64,000 bases of DNA, taken from Adlercreutzia hattorii. Its GTDB lineage: Bacteria > Actinomycetota > Coriobacteriia > Coriobacteriales > Eggerthellaceae. This document shows, in pieces, positions 50,714-58,670 of the stretch (position 1 is its first letter; every line of letters begins with the position of its first letter). The stretch covers positions 2,155,001 through 2,219,000 of the forward strand of contig NZ_AP022829.1 in NCBI RefSeq assembly GCF_011405655.1. Reading direction: 5' to 3'. Position numbers and translations under genes: made by a program. The notes under the pieces were generated by a model. That model did not search any database. It was given only the letters and a program-made list of their open reading frames with translations, and was not told the DNA's origin.

Positions 50714-52258
50714 CTACTCGTACTCCACCACGGCCAGATCCGCCGGGCCGCTCACGATGAAGCCTACGTCGCGCACAAAACCGCCGGCGGGAACGTTCCC
50801 GTTGTGGGCGTCGTTGGCGACAGTGAGCCGCGTGCCTGAGGCCGAAGCCTTGCAGTTCCACGCGTCCTCCAAGGTCACCTCGCCGTTGAAGGGCACCACG
50901 ACCGACCAGCTCTTCACGCCGGCGCTGTAGTTCGAGCCGGCCATCTCGTAGCGGAAGAAGGTGCGGCCGCCCTCCTCCCAACGGTCGGCCACCTGGAAGG
51001 TCCACTGCAGGGTGTCGTCGGCGGAGACGAGCATCTGGGCTCCGGCGCTGTTGTCCTTCACCTCGGCCCGGGCCAGCGCCACCTCCTCGCGGGAAAAGCC
51101 GGGGCTCTTCAGGGTGTCGACGAGCCATAGGCCCTCGTCAGTGAGGTCGTCCAGGGTGAAGCCGGAGGTCTTCGCGCAGCCGGGCTTGAACAGGGCCGCC
51201 GTCTCGTCCTTATTCGACAGGTTCCAGCAGATGTAACTCACGTCCAGCTCGTTCATAAGGCGTACCCACAGGTTCGCCGAAGCGTAGTCGATCTCGCCGG
51301 CACCGCTTGCCTCGCAAATGCCGAACTCGGTCACGAACACGGGCAGGCCGCCGGCCACCGCCGTGGAAAGCGCACGGCGCAGGTCATCTTCATGAGTGGC
51401 GGCGTAGAAGTGCAGCGCGTACATGACGTTGGCGTCGGGCAGCGGGTCGGCCGCCGCGGCGGCGAGATCCTGGGACCAGGTGGGCGTGCCCACGACGATG
51501 ATCGCATCGGGGTCGTTGGCGCGGATGATGGGAATGACCGCCTCGGCGTAGGCCTTGATGTCGGCCCAACTCGTGCCGCCGTTGGGCTCGTTGCAGATCT
51601 CGTAGATGACGTTGTCCGTGTTGCCCAAGGCGCCCGACACCGAGCGGAAGAACTCCTCGGCGGCCCACTGGTTGGTGGCGGGGTTCGCATCGGACAGGGT
51701 GTGCCAGTCGACCACGGCGTACAAATCGGCAGCCTGGGCGTACTGGACGCCGCGCACCACCAGGTCGTTCAGCGCCGTGCGGTCGCCCGTCTCCGTGGCG
51801 TAGCCGCCCTCTTCCGCCGAGTAGGTGGCCAGGCGCACGACGTTGGCGCCCCACACGTCGCGCAGCTCGGTGAAGAACTCCTGGTTCACGTACTGAGGGT
51901 ACCAGGCCAGACCGTGGGTGGAGACGCCGCGCAGCTGCACCGGCTCGCCAGCGGCATCGGTGAGCTGGGCGCCTGTGACCTTCAGCGCGCCGGTCGTGGA
52001 AGGTGTGGGCGCAGGCGGGGCCGCCTTTTCGACCGGAGCCTCTTGCGCAGCGGCATCGGCCGGAGCCTCAGGCTCTGCTTCCAGCGTGTCCTGGGGACGG
52101 CCCATCGGCTCTTCCACCACCAGGGCATTCGATCCTCCGGCCGGGGACAGGCCGCCCACCGTCGCGGCCAGGGCCACACCGATGCCCGCGAGCACCACGA
52201 GCACCGCCACCGCGATGCCGATGCGCGCGAACCTTGCCCGTCCCGCCGTCTTTCCCAT
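50714..52258 (-). CDS. Membrane-anchored GH5-family glycoside hydrolase (514 aa)
   Basis: Endo-glucanase-type enzyme expected outside the cell. An N-terminal membrane anchor (IGIAVAVLVVLAGIGVALA, about residues 14-32) and a Pro/Ala/Glu-rich linker precede the GH5 barrel: LRGVSTHGLAWYPQYV, VIYEICNEPNG with the acid/base Glu, and PVFVTEFGICEASG with the nucleophile Glu. A C-terminal beta-sandwich (LQWTFQVADRWEEGG to WNCKASASGTRLTV) resembles a carbohydrate-binding module. ATG 52258 is chosen; an upstream in-frame start lacks a better site. Polysaccharide degradation is unusual in this metabolic setting, so host or cell-wall glycans are possible targets. Confidence 0.85.
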   Translation of the reverse strand: MGKTAGRARFARIGIAVAVLVVLAGIGVALAATVGGLSPAGGSNALVVEEPMGRPQDTLEAEPEAPADAAAQEAPVEKAAPPAPTPSTTGALKVTGAQLTDAAGEPVQLRGVSTHGLAWYPQYVNQEFFTELRDVWGANVVRLATYSAEEGGYATETGDRTALNDLVVRGVQYAQAADLYAVVDWHTLSDANPATNQWAAEEFFRSVSGALGNTDNVIYEICNEPNGGTSWADIKAYAEAVIPIIRANDPDAIIVVGTPTWSQDLAAAAADPLPDANVMYALHFYAATHEDDLRRALSTAVAGGLPVFVTEFGICEASGAGEIDYASANLWVRLMNELDVSYICWNLSNKDETAALFKPGCAKTSGFTLDDLTDEGLWLVDTLKSPGFSREEVALARAEVKDNSAGAQMLVSADDTLQWTFQVADRWEEGGRTFFRYEMAGSNYSAGVKSWSVVVPFNGEVTLEDAWNCKASASGTRLTVANDAHNGNVPAGGFVRDVGFIVSGPADLAVVEYE

Positions 52259-52303
52259 GGCACCCTCGCTTCCAGGGCCTATCGGCCCGCTCACTTCCAG
52301 GAC

Positions 52304-52933
52304 CTAGAGGCCCAATCGTCCTTCGTCAGGCTCGCCATTGTACACCGCCGCCGGCGCCAGCGTCACTTCCACACACATTCCCAAGGCGCAGGCCACATCC
52401 GCCAGAAGATCGGAGGTGATGTTGGCGCGACCTCGCTCCACGCGGCTGACGACGGCCTGATCCACCAGGGCCCTCTCGGCCAGCTGTTTCTGCGTCATAC
52501 CCTGCTCGCGGCGCGCCTCGGCCACCGCGCGCCCGATGGACTGGCGCAACTGGCGCCGGTCGTCCAGTATCTCGCCATCGTCATCGACGGGAAACGGCCC
52601 GCGCAGCACGAAATAATCCTGCGAACAGGCCCCCTTCCCAATAGCGAGCAGGGCGAACTCGCTGTATTCCCGGAGGCCATTCGCCCTCAAGACCTCTCCC
52701 AGGTTCTGCCGTCCCGGAGGCACCACGCGCTCGGCCACCCAGCGACGCGCCCACGCAGGCCCTATCGCGCGCTCCCCCCTTTCGACGAACGAGGAGAAAA
52801 GGAACGGCACCTCTTCGGGGCCTGCGCCCTCCGCTATCTGGATGCCCCATTCGTCGCGTTCGGCGTCGTAGAAGAGACGGCCGCAGGGAACGGCATTGCG
52901 GGCGCGGCCGTCGATGATGTCGAAGGCGAACAC
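52304..52933 (-). CDS. HTH antitoxin-like protein with HipA-N/HipS-like region (209 aa)
   Basis: The C-terminal Cro/C1 helix-turn-helix (IGRAVAEARREQGMTQKQLA, then LVDQAVVSRVERGRANITSD, about residues 125-195) resembles HipB. The N-terminal 115 residues (CGRLFYDAERDEWGIQIAEG, PFLFSSFVERGERAIGPAWA, LLAIGKGACSQDYFVL) look like the small N-subdomain that is part of HipA or separate as HipS; this comparison is by eye. The ATG lies two bases after the kinase stop. Together they suggest a kinase toxin-antitoxin pair in which one protein may supply both DNA binding and toxin neutralisation. Confidence 0.7.
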   Translation of the reverse strand: MFAFDIIDGRARNAVPCGRLFYDAERDEWGIQIAEGAGPEEVPFLFSSFVERGERAIGPAWARRWVAERVVPPGRQNLGEVLRANGLREYSEFALLAIGKGACSQDYFVLRGPFPVDDDGEILDDRRQLRQSIGRAVAEARREQGMTQKQLAERALVDQAVVSRVERGRANITSDLLADVACALGMCVEVTLAPAAVYNGEPDEGRLGL

Positions 52934-52935
52934 GA

Positions 52936-53796
52936 CTACCCCTCCCTCGACAGGCCGTCCGACCGGCTCTCGACGACGATGCCCCCCGCAAGCAGATGCT
53001 CCCAGCGCCGTGCAAGCATCTCGCGCATCTTCGCAACATGGGCATCGGATACCGCGTGGCCGATGCCATCGGTCAAGGCCCGTATGCGCCCCTCGCCGAG
53101 AGGCGGCATTGGCAGGGGCGTCTCCACCAGCTCGCCCACGAAGCGCAAGTTCTCTTCCAACGAGCGCGTCCCCAGGTAATTGTTGGCGTTCACGTCGCTT
53201 AAGGGGTCGAAGGCGCGCACGCGCTCCTCATCCCCGTAGCAAGAGAACACGAAGGACAAGCCGCTATCGAACAGCGGCGCGAGGCGCACCGAGCCTTCGG
53301 GGCTGCGTATCACCTCTATGTTTGCGCCGTGGCGATCCCGATTGGCGATGAGATAATCAGCAATGATGAGGGCCGCCACCTGCGGGCCCCAACCGTAGCG
53401 CCGCGCAAGGTCGAACGGCGACTCCCCGGGGCGCCGGTTCAAGTCGTAGAATAAATCGAAGGCCATCTTGCGCTCGTCGGGCGCGCGGAAGCTCGGCGAC
53501 TCGTTGAGCCACGTCTCGCGCTCTTCGCCGTCGATGACCACGAGCCCGTGGATGAGCCGATAGCGTGCATGGGGAATGCCCAGGTGCTCCATCACGCGGG
53601 CGGCCAGAAGCTCGTTGACACACTCATGGCCGTAAATGCCCCGGTAGCTGTCGTAGCAGGAGAGCTTGTAGTAGCGGCGCGCCCTCCCCTCGCCGGCCCG
53701 CGCCTTCGGGAAGGTGCCGCTCGTTCCCGAGGTTGTCGTGCGCTCGTCCCAGCGCAGGTGGCGGAAATCCTGCAGCTCCGCAACCAGATCGTCCAT
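52936..53796 (-). CDS. HipA/HipT-like serine kinase toxin candidate (286 aa)
   Basis: Kinase of the HipA fold: a Gly/Ser-rich loop TTTSGTSGTFPKARAG (residues 20-35), the nucleotide lysine in YYKLSCYD, GHECVNELLAARVMEHLGI, the catalytic loop ANRDRHGANIEV (Asp154) and the metal-binding LAPLFDSGLSF (Asp177). It is much shorter than HipA (about 440) and lacks the N-terminal subdomain, like HipT. HipT and HipA phosphorylate aminoacyl-tRNA synthetases; the target here is unknown. ATG 53796 is used because AAGGGAGG lies just upstream. The gene precedes its HTH partner. Confidence 0.78.
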   Translation of the reverse strand: MDDLVAELQDFRHLRWDERTTTSGTSGTFPKARAGEGRARRYYKLSCYDSYRGIYGHECVNELLAARVMEHLGIPHARYRLIHGLVVIDGEERETWLNESPSFRAPDERKMAFDLFYDLNRRPGESPFDLARRYGWGPQVAALIIADYLIANRDRHGANIEVIRSPEGSVRLAPLFDSGLSFVFSCYGDEERVRAFDPLSDVNANNYLGTRSLEENLRFVGELVETPLPMPPLGEGRIRALTDGIGHAVSDAHVAKMREMLARRWEHLLAGGIVVESRSDGLSREG

Positions 53797-53810
53797 AGCC
53801 CCTCCCTTCA

Positions 53811-53830
53811 ATATGATTTTTGCATCATAT
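53811..53830 (-). promoter_or_regulatory. Palindromic operator/promoter of the kinase-HTH pair
   Basis: ATATGAT (53811-53817) and ATCATAT (53824-53830) form a perfect 7-bp-arm palindrome with spacer TTTTGC, 15 bases before the kinase start. On the minus strand TATGAT could serve as -10, so binding of the HTH protein would autoregulate. Confidence 0.6.
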
Positions 53831-53842
53831 CACAGAAAGAGA

Positions 53843-55012
53843 TCAGACGGTCGCCTCTTTCAGCAGTGCAGCGCCGAGGGCGAGGAATTCCTGCTGGGTC
53901 AGGGTTTCGCCGCGGCGGCGGGGGTCGATGGCGGCGGCATCGAAGATGGCGGGAAGGTGGTCGACGATGTCGGCTCCGTCGAGGACGAAGGCGCCCCCAA
54001 CACCACCAGACAGGGCGCCATCCACGGCCCTTAGCCCAGCCGACGAACCCGAGGCTCCCAGCAAGAGCGAGCCGCGGCCGGAGAAGTAGGTCTTGCAGGA
54101 GTTGGCGATGGTCTTGCGGCGGTTGGCGAAGGCGGCGTCGGCTATGAGAGCCGCAGCAGCGATGACCTCCGGCGTGGCAGGTGCCCCATCGGCCATGAGC
54201 GGCACGCGACGGTTCAGGCGGATGACGGCGGAATCGACCCGGGGCGGCGGGAAAAAGTTGCCCGGGCCCACGGGAAAGCGGCCGGCCGGCTCGGCGTGCA
54301 AGCCGAGCTTCACGGTGTAAGCGCCGTAGTTCTTCGTGCCCACGGCGGCCGCCATGCGGTCGGCCACCTCCTTCTGCACCATGATGGTGACGGAGTCCAA
54401 GAAGAGGAAGGATTCGAAGTAGTCGAGCACGACGGTGGCGGCCACGGCGTAGGGAAGGTTCGCGACCAGCTTGCTGGGAAGACTCGGCTGAAGCTCCTCC
54501 TGAGGCACAGCCACGCGGTACCTTGATTCGCTCAGACAGTCCTCGCTCTGCGAAACAGCCCACTGGGCTGTTTCGTTCGCTGCGGAACTCGCTCGGTCAA
54601 GGCACCCCGTGTCTGCGCCGATCTCGGCCATAGCCGCAACAATGTCATCCCCGGTTACGTCAAGGGCGTCCTTTTCTATGAGAGCGAACTTCTCGCGCCA
54701 GGGGTGCAGGGTGTCGGCGAGGACGGCGGGCAGGTCGGGGTCGCGCTCGATGGCGACGACGCTGGCGGCGTGCTTCAGGAGCGCGATGGTGAGCGTGCCG
54801 ATGCCGGGGCCCACTTCCAAAACGCGGTCGGCCTCGTCCACCTCGGCCAGGGCGATGATCTTCTTCAGCACGTCGTCGTTCACGAGAAAGTTCTGGCCGA
54901 GCGTGTACTTGGTGCCGATGCCGTGGGCCTCGAGCACCGCGCGGGTGGCACTCGGCGTAGAGAGCGGCGACAGGCGCCCGTCGCCGCCGGCATAGCTATC
55001 GGTGGCCGCCAC
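53843..55012 (-). CDS. rsmA: 16S rRNA adenine dimethyltransferase RsmA (KsgA), with in-frame palindromic insert (389 aa)
   Basis: Dimethylates two adenines near the 3' end of 16S rRNA. Motifs: YTLGQNFLVND, SAM site VLEVGPGIGTLTIALL, DALDVTGDDIV, catalytic LVANLPYAVA and NFFPPPRVDSAVIRL. Normal length is about 270-290. One extra block (residues about 134-165, DTGCLDRASSAANETAQWAV onward) is encoded by the 94-bp palindromic element; another (YFSGRGSLLLGASGSSAGLR onward) lies near the C-terminus. A GTG at 55012 is the best start: it overlaps the end of the upstream oxidoreductase gene. No in-frame ATG precedes the conserved region. Confidence 0.9.
   Translation of the reverse strand: MAATDSYAGGDGRLSPLSTPSATRAVLEAHGIGTKYTLGQNFLVNDDVLKKIIALAEVDEADRVLEVGPGIGTLTIALLKHAASVVAIERDPDLPAVLADTLHPWREKFALIEKDALDVTGDDIVAAMAEIGADTGCLDRASSAANETAQWAVSQSEDCLSESRYRVAVPQEELQPSLPSKLVANLPYAVAATVVLDYFESFLFLDSVTIMVQKEVADRMAAAVGTKNYGAYTVKLGLHAEPAGRFPVGPGNFFPPPRVDSAVIRLNRRVPLMADGAPATPEVIAAAALIADAAFANRRKTIANSCKTYFSGRGSLLLGASGSSAGLRAVDGALSGGVGGAFVLDGADIVDHLPAIFDAAAIDPRRRGETLTQQEFLALGAALLKEATV
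54517..54610 (-). repeat. 94-bp palindromic element, copy inside rsmA
   Basis: Inverse of 36315-36408, 93 of 94 bases identical. The central palindrome is at 54552-54574 (arms GAAACAGCCCA/TGGGCTGTTTC). In rsmA it encodes about 32 residues without a stop, inserted between the DALDVTGDD region and KLVANLPY, a surface loop of the methylase fold. Confidence 0.92.
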
Positions 55013-55913
55013 GGCCGTTGCCCTTCTTCTTGGTGTTCTTCTTCCCGTAGGCCGGGCCGCCGCCCTTGCCGGAGGACTTGCGCGGGCCGCGGGAGCCCGA
55101 CTTCGGGGCATCCTGCTTAGGGGCGGGCGCCTTCTGGCTTACGGACAGCTTCGCGCGATCCTTCGGGCGGTGCTCGGCAGCTTCGGTCGCCCCGTCGTTG
55201 TCCTCCTCCTCTTCGACTTCCTCGATTTCTTCCACGCCCTCCACTTCCACAACCTCATAGTCGTCATCGAACTCGAGGCCCAGGGCGCCGAAGCCGCCCA
55301 CGGGGGGCAGCGGGTACTCCTCGGCGTCGGCCGTGATCTCGCCGTCAGCGCGGATCTTCCCCACCCAGTTGAGCACGAGCTCTACGGCAAAGCCGGCCAC
55401 GGACAGCGCCGAGCGCACCGTGCCGATGAGCGGCTCGAAGCCGTGGGGATCGCCGCCGGCTCCTACCACGTGGATGACCGCAGGGCGCTTGGGCCGCGTG
55501 CGCAGGTCGGTGAAGTAGTAGGGCTGCAGGCGGTCGAGCAGCGCCTTCATCTGAGCCGGCACGCTGGCGAAGTACACCGGGCACACCACGATGAGCTCAT
55601 CGGCCGCATCCAGGTGCTTGCGCACCTCGTTCATGTCGTCGTCGATGATGCAGTGGTGGAACAGAGCACCGGATTCCGCCACCGTCTCTTGAGGCAGCAG
55701 CGGATCGCCCTCCTCGAACACGTGGATGGGCTCCTCGGCGACGGCGCGGCACTCATCGCAGCCGATACACGGCCGCACCTCGGTGGACGACACCGACACG
55801 ATGGACACCCCGTCCTCCGGGCACTCCTCGATGCAGGCATTGAATAGCTCGTCGGCCAGCACGGCACTGCGCCCATCGGCCCGACACGACCCGTGCAAAA
55901 TCACTCTATGCAT
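54996..55913 (-). CDS. Flavodoxin-fold NAD(P)H-dependent oxidoreductase with charged tail (305 aa)
   Basis: FMN-type reductase fold: MHRVILHGSCRADGRSAVLA (phosphate-binding loop), a redox-type RPCIGCDECRA pair, DDMNEVRKHLDAADELIVVC and PVYFASVPAQMKALLDRLQP as in iron-sulfur flavoproteins. After about residue 205 comes an acidic coil (VEEIEEVEEEEDNDGATE) and then a Lys/Gly/Arg-rich end (KKNTKKKGNGRGGHR), which could bind nucleic acid or ribosomes. The ATG overlaps the tatD stop by eight bases; the 3' end overlaps rsmA, giving a tight rsmA-linked operon. Confidence 0.8.
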   Translation of the reverse strand: MHRVILHGSCRADGRSAVLADELFNACIEECPEDGVSIVSVSSTEVRPCIGCDECRAVAEEPIHVFEEGDPLLPQETVAESGALFHHCIIDDDMNEVRKHLDAADELIVVCPVYFASVPAQMKALLDRLQPYYFTDLRTRPKRPAVIHVVGAGGDPHGFEPLIGTVRSALSVAGFAVELVLNWVGKIRADGEITADAEEYPLPPVGGFGALGLEFDDDYEVVEVEGVEEIEEVEEEEDNDGATEAAEHRPKDRAKLSVSQKAPAPKQDAPKSGSRGPRKSSGKGGGPAYGKKNTKKKGNGRGGHR

Positions 55914-56886
55914 TGCTGCTGCCTTTCTGCCACGGGGTGGGCTTGCGGTTGAGGAGGCGCTGTGCGTTCTCGTAGAGCTGGGCGAGCAGGGCGGCACGGG
56001 CCTCGGGGGTGTCGGCGCCGCGCACCTCGCAGAGCACGTCGGCGGTGTAGATGGTGTGGGCCGGGCCGCAGTCGGTGCCGCGCAGAGGCTCGGGGGTCAT
56101 ATAGGGCGAATCCGTCTCGGTGAGCAGGCGATCGGCCGGTACCAGCTTGGCGGCCTCGCGCACCTCGTCGGCGCGCTTGAAGGTAAGCGGGCCCCCGAAG
56201 GCGATGTAGCAGCCGGCCTCCACCCAACGCGCCACCTCAGCGGCATCCAGGTTGAAGCAGTGCAGAAGCGTTCCCGCCTCGGGAAAGCCCTCCTCTTCCA
56301 GAATGGCGAAGCCGTCGTCGTGAGCCTCGCGCATATGCAGCGCGATGGGCAGTCCCGCTTCCTTGGCCAGGCGAATCTGAGCGCGGAAGACCTCGCGCTG
56401 CACATCGCGCGGCGACAGGTCGTAGTGGTAGTCGAGCCCGATCTCCCCCACCGCGCTCACGCGGCGGTCGCGCAAACGCTCGCGCAGGGCGGCCTTAAGC
56501 TCCGGCGCCCACTCCTTGGCGTTGTGCGGGTGCACGCCGGCCGCGATGCGCACGTGGGGCACCGCCGGAGCGGCGACAATGCCGGCCGTGCCATCATCCT
56601 CTTCTTCCATGACCTTCAGATCGCGAGCGGCCTCCATGAGCCAGAGAGGCAGGACGTCGAAGGTGGCGAAGCCGTCCTCGGCCGGATCGACGATGGTCTC
56701 CACGAAGGCGACGCCGTGAGCGCCGGCGCGGGCCAACTCGCAGGCCGGATCGGCGAGCATCTGCAGATGCGCATGGGTGTCGGCCACCGGGCCTTCCAGC
56801 ACCGGCGAGGGCATCACACGCCACTTCCCCCCTTTGCGCTTCTGCCGAAACAGCGCGTCATAAAAAACGGGATCTTGGTCTCTCAT
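55906..56886 (-). CDS. tatD: TatD-family metal-dependent hydrolase (326 aa)
   Basis: Amidohydrolase-fold nuclease. Metal ligands: DTHAHLQML, AVGEIGLDYHYD, IALHMREAHDD, LLHCFNLD and LTETDSPYMTPEPLRG. An N-terminal stretch of about 30 residues (QDPVFYDALFRQKRKGGKW) is longer than usual. It follows metG by six bases. The order metG-tatD-(oxidoreductase)-rsmA is like the conserved metG/tatD/(rnmV)/rsmA neighbourhood of Gram-positives, with the oxidoreductase where the RNase M5 gene often sits. Confidence 0.93.
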   Translation of the reverse strand: MRDQDPVFYDALFRQKRKGGKWRVMPSPVLEGPVADTHAHLQMLADPACELARAGAHGVAFVETIVDPAEDGFATFDVLPLWLMEAARDLKVMEEEDDGTAGIVAAPAVPHVRIAAGVHPHNAKEWAPELKAALRERLRDRRVSAVGEIGLDYHYDLSPRDVQREVFRAQIRLAKEAGLPIALHMREAHDDGFAILEEEGFPEAGTLLHCFNLDAAEVARWVEAGCYIAFGGPLTFKRADEVREAAKLVPADRLLTETDSPYMTPEPLRGTDCGPAHTIYTADVLCEVRGADTPEARAALLAQLYENAQRLLNRKPTPWQKGSSNA

Positions 56887-56892
56887 GATCGC

Positions 56893-58470
56893 CTACAGCT
56901 CGGGCAGATTATCCACATCCAGGCGCGGGAAGAGGGGGTCGCCCACCTCCACGGCGACGCTAGCGGGCAGCTGGCCCCAGGCCGTGGCCTCCTGGATGTC
57001 GGTGGTGTCGGCGATCTCTCCCAGGCCCAGGCGACGGAACACCTCGGCCGAGGTGTTCGGCATGAACGGCGCCATGTACAGGGCGATGATGCGGATGGCC
57101 TCTAGGCAGTTGTAAATGACCGCGGCCAGCTCATCGGCGCGGGCGGGATCCTTCGCCAGCGTCCAGGGGGCGCTCTCCTCCACGTACAGGTTCACGCGGC
57201 TCGCCAGCTTCTGCACCGCCGCCGCGGCCCCGGTGAAGTCCACCTCGGCCATGCAGGCGTCGTATTCCGCGTACAGGGTGTCGGCGATCTCGCGCAGCGG
57301 ATTGTCCTCGGAACCGGCGGGCGTCTCGGGCACGCGGCCCTCGAAGTACTTCGTGGTCATGTTCGTCACGCGGGAGACGAGGTTGCCCCAGGTGTTGGCC
57401 AGATCGGCGTTGTACACCTGCACCATGCGCTCCATGGAGATGGAGCCGTCGTGGCCGAACTGCACGTCGCTCATGAAGTAGTAGCGGTAGGCATCCACGC
57501 CGAACACGCGCACGAGATCGGCGGGCATAAGACCGTTGCCCTTCGACTTCGACATCTTCTCGCCCTTGGTGAGCAGAAAGCCGTGGCCGAATACCGTGTG
57601 GGTGATGGGCATGCCGGCGGCCATGAGCATCGCGGGCCAGATGACGCAGTGGAAGCGGGTGATGTCCTTGCCCACGAAGTGGTACTGAATGGGCCAGCGG
57701 CGATCGAACTCGGCCTCGCGCTCGGGGTCGCCGTAGCCGATGCCCGTGAGGTACGCGATGAGCGCGTCGGCCCACACGTAGAACACGTGGCCCTCATCCC
57801 ACGGCACGGGGATGCCCCAGTCGAAGCTGGAACGGGAGATGGACAGATCCTGCAAGCCGCCCTTCACGAAGGAGACGATCTCGTTGCGACGGCTGACCGG
57901 CCGGATGAAGTCCGGATGCTCGTCATAGAAGGCGAGGAGTTTGTCCTGGAACTCGGAGAGCTTGAAGAACCAGTTCTCCTCGCCCGAGGACTCGTAGCGC
58001 ACCGGACGCTTGCAGTCGGGGCACACGAATTCGCCGTCCTCGTTCTTCTCCAGATCGCTCTCGGCGTAGTAGGTCTCCTCATGGACGCAGTACCAGCCCT
58101 CGTAGGCGCTCTTGTACAGCCAGCCCGCGTCGTAGAGCCCCTGCCAGAACTTCTGCACGGCGCGCGTCTGGCGATCCTCAGTGGTGCGCACGAAGTTGGT
58201 GTAGTCGATATCCAGCGTCTTCCACGCATCGGTGAAGGCGGGGGCGAGGGAATCGCACCAGGCTTGCGGGGTCATGCCGTTCTTCTCGGCGGTCTCGGCG
58301 ATCTTCTGGCCGTGCTCGTCGGTGCCGGTGACGAACGACACGTCGTAGCCGTTCATACGCTCGTAGCGAGCAATGGTGTCGGCGGCCACCGTGGTATAGG
58401 CGGTACCCAGATGCGGCGCGGCGTTGATGTAGTAGATGGGCGTGGTGACGCCGAAGGTTCCCTTAGGCAT
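56893..58470 (-). CDS. metG: Methionyl-tRNA synthetase (525 aa)
   Basis: Charges initiator and elongator tRNA-Met. The class I HIGH-like motif is PHLGTAY in TPIYYINAAPHLGTAYTTV, the KMSKS motif is GEKMSKSKGNGL, and the zinc site includes CVHEETYYAESD and CPDCKRPV. It lacks the C-terminal tRNA-binding domain found in longer MetG. First gene of the metG-tatD-oxidoreductase-rsmA set. Confidence 0.96.
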   Translation of the reverse strand: MPKGTFGVTTPIYYINAAPHLGTAYTTVAADTIARYERMNGYDVSFVTGTDEHGQKIAETAEKNGMTPQAWCDSLAPAFTDAWKTLDIDYTNFVRTTEDRQTRAVQKFWQGLYDAGWLYKSAYEGWYCVHEETYYAESDLEKNEDGEFVCPDCKRPVRYESSGEENWFFKLSEFQDKLLAFYDEHPDFIRPVSRRNEIVSFVKGGLQDLSISRSSFDWGIPVPWDEGHVFYVWADALIAYLTGIGYGDPEREAEFDRRWPIQYHFVGKDITRFHCVIWPAMLMAAGMPITHTVFGHGFLLTKGEKMSKSKGNGLMPADLVRVFGVDAYRYYFMSDVQFGHDGSISMERMVQVYNADLANTWGNLVSRVTNMTTKYFEGRVPETPAGSEDNPLREIADTLYAEYDACMAEVDFTGAAAAVQKLASRVNLYVEESAPWTLAKDPARADELAAVIYNCLEAIRIIALYMAPFMPNTSAEVFRRLGLGEIADTTDIQEATAWGQLPASVAVEVGDPLFPRLDVDNLPEL

Positions 58471-58670
58471 AACGGGTAAGACTCCTTTTCCGGGCGCAGG
58501 CGGCCGATGACACCACCGCTCCCCTTTAGGGTTGTTGCGTGCAGGCTATCTTAACACAGCGAAGGGCCGCACGATCCTTCGACTCCGCGCTGCGCCGTAG
58601 GCGCGTGATGGCGCGGGGCCGTGAGGAACCAGGGCGGCAAGGGTCGCGAGGGACGCGAGCGCCGCAAGGA

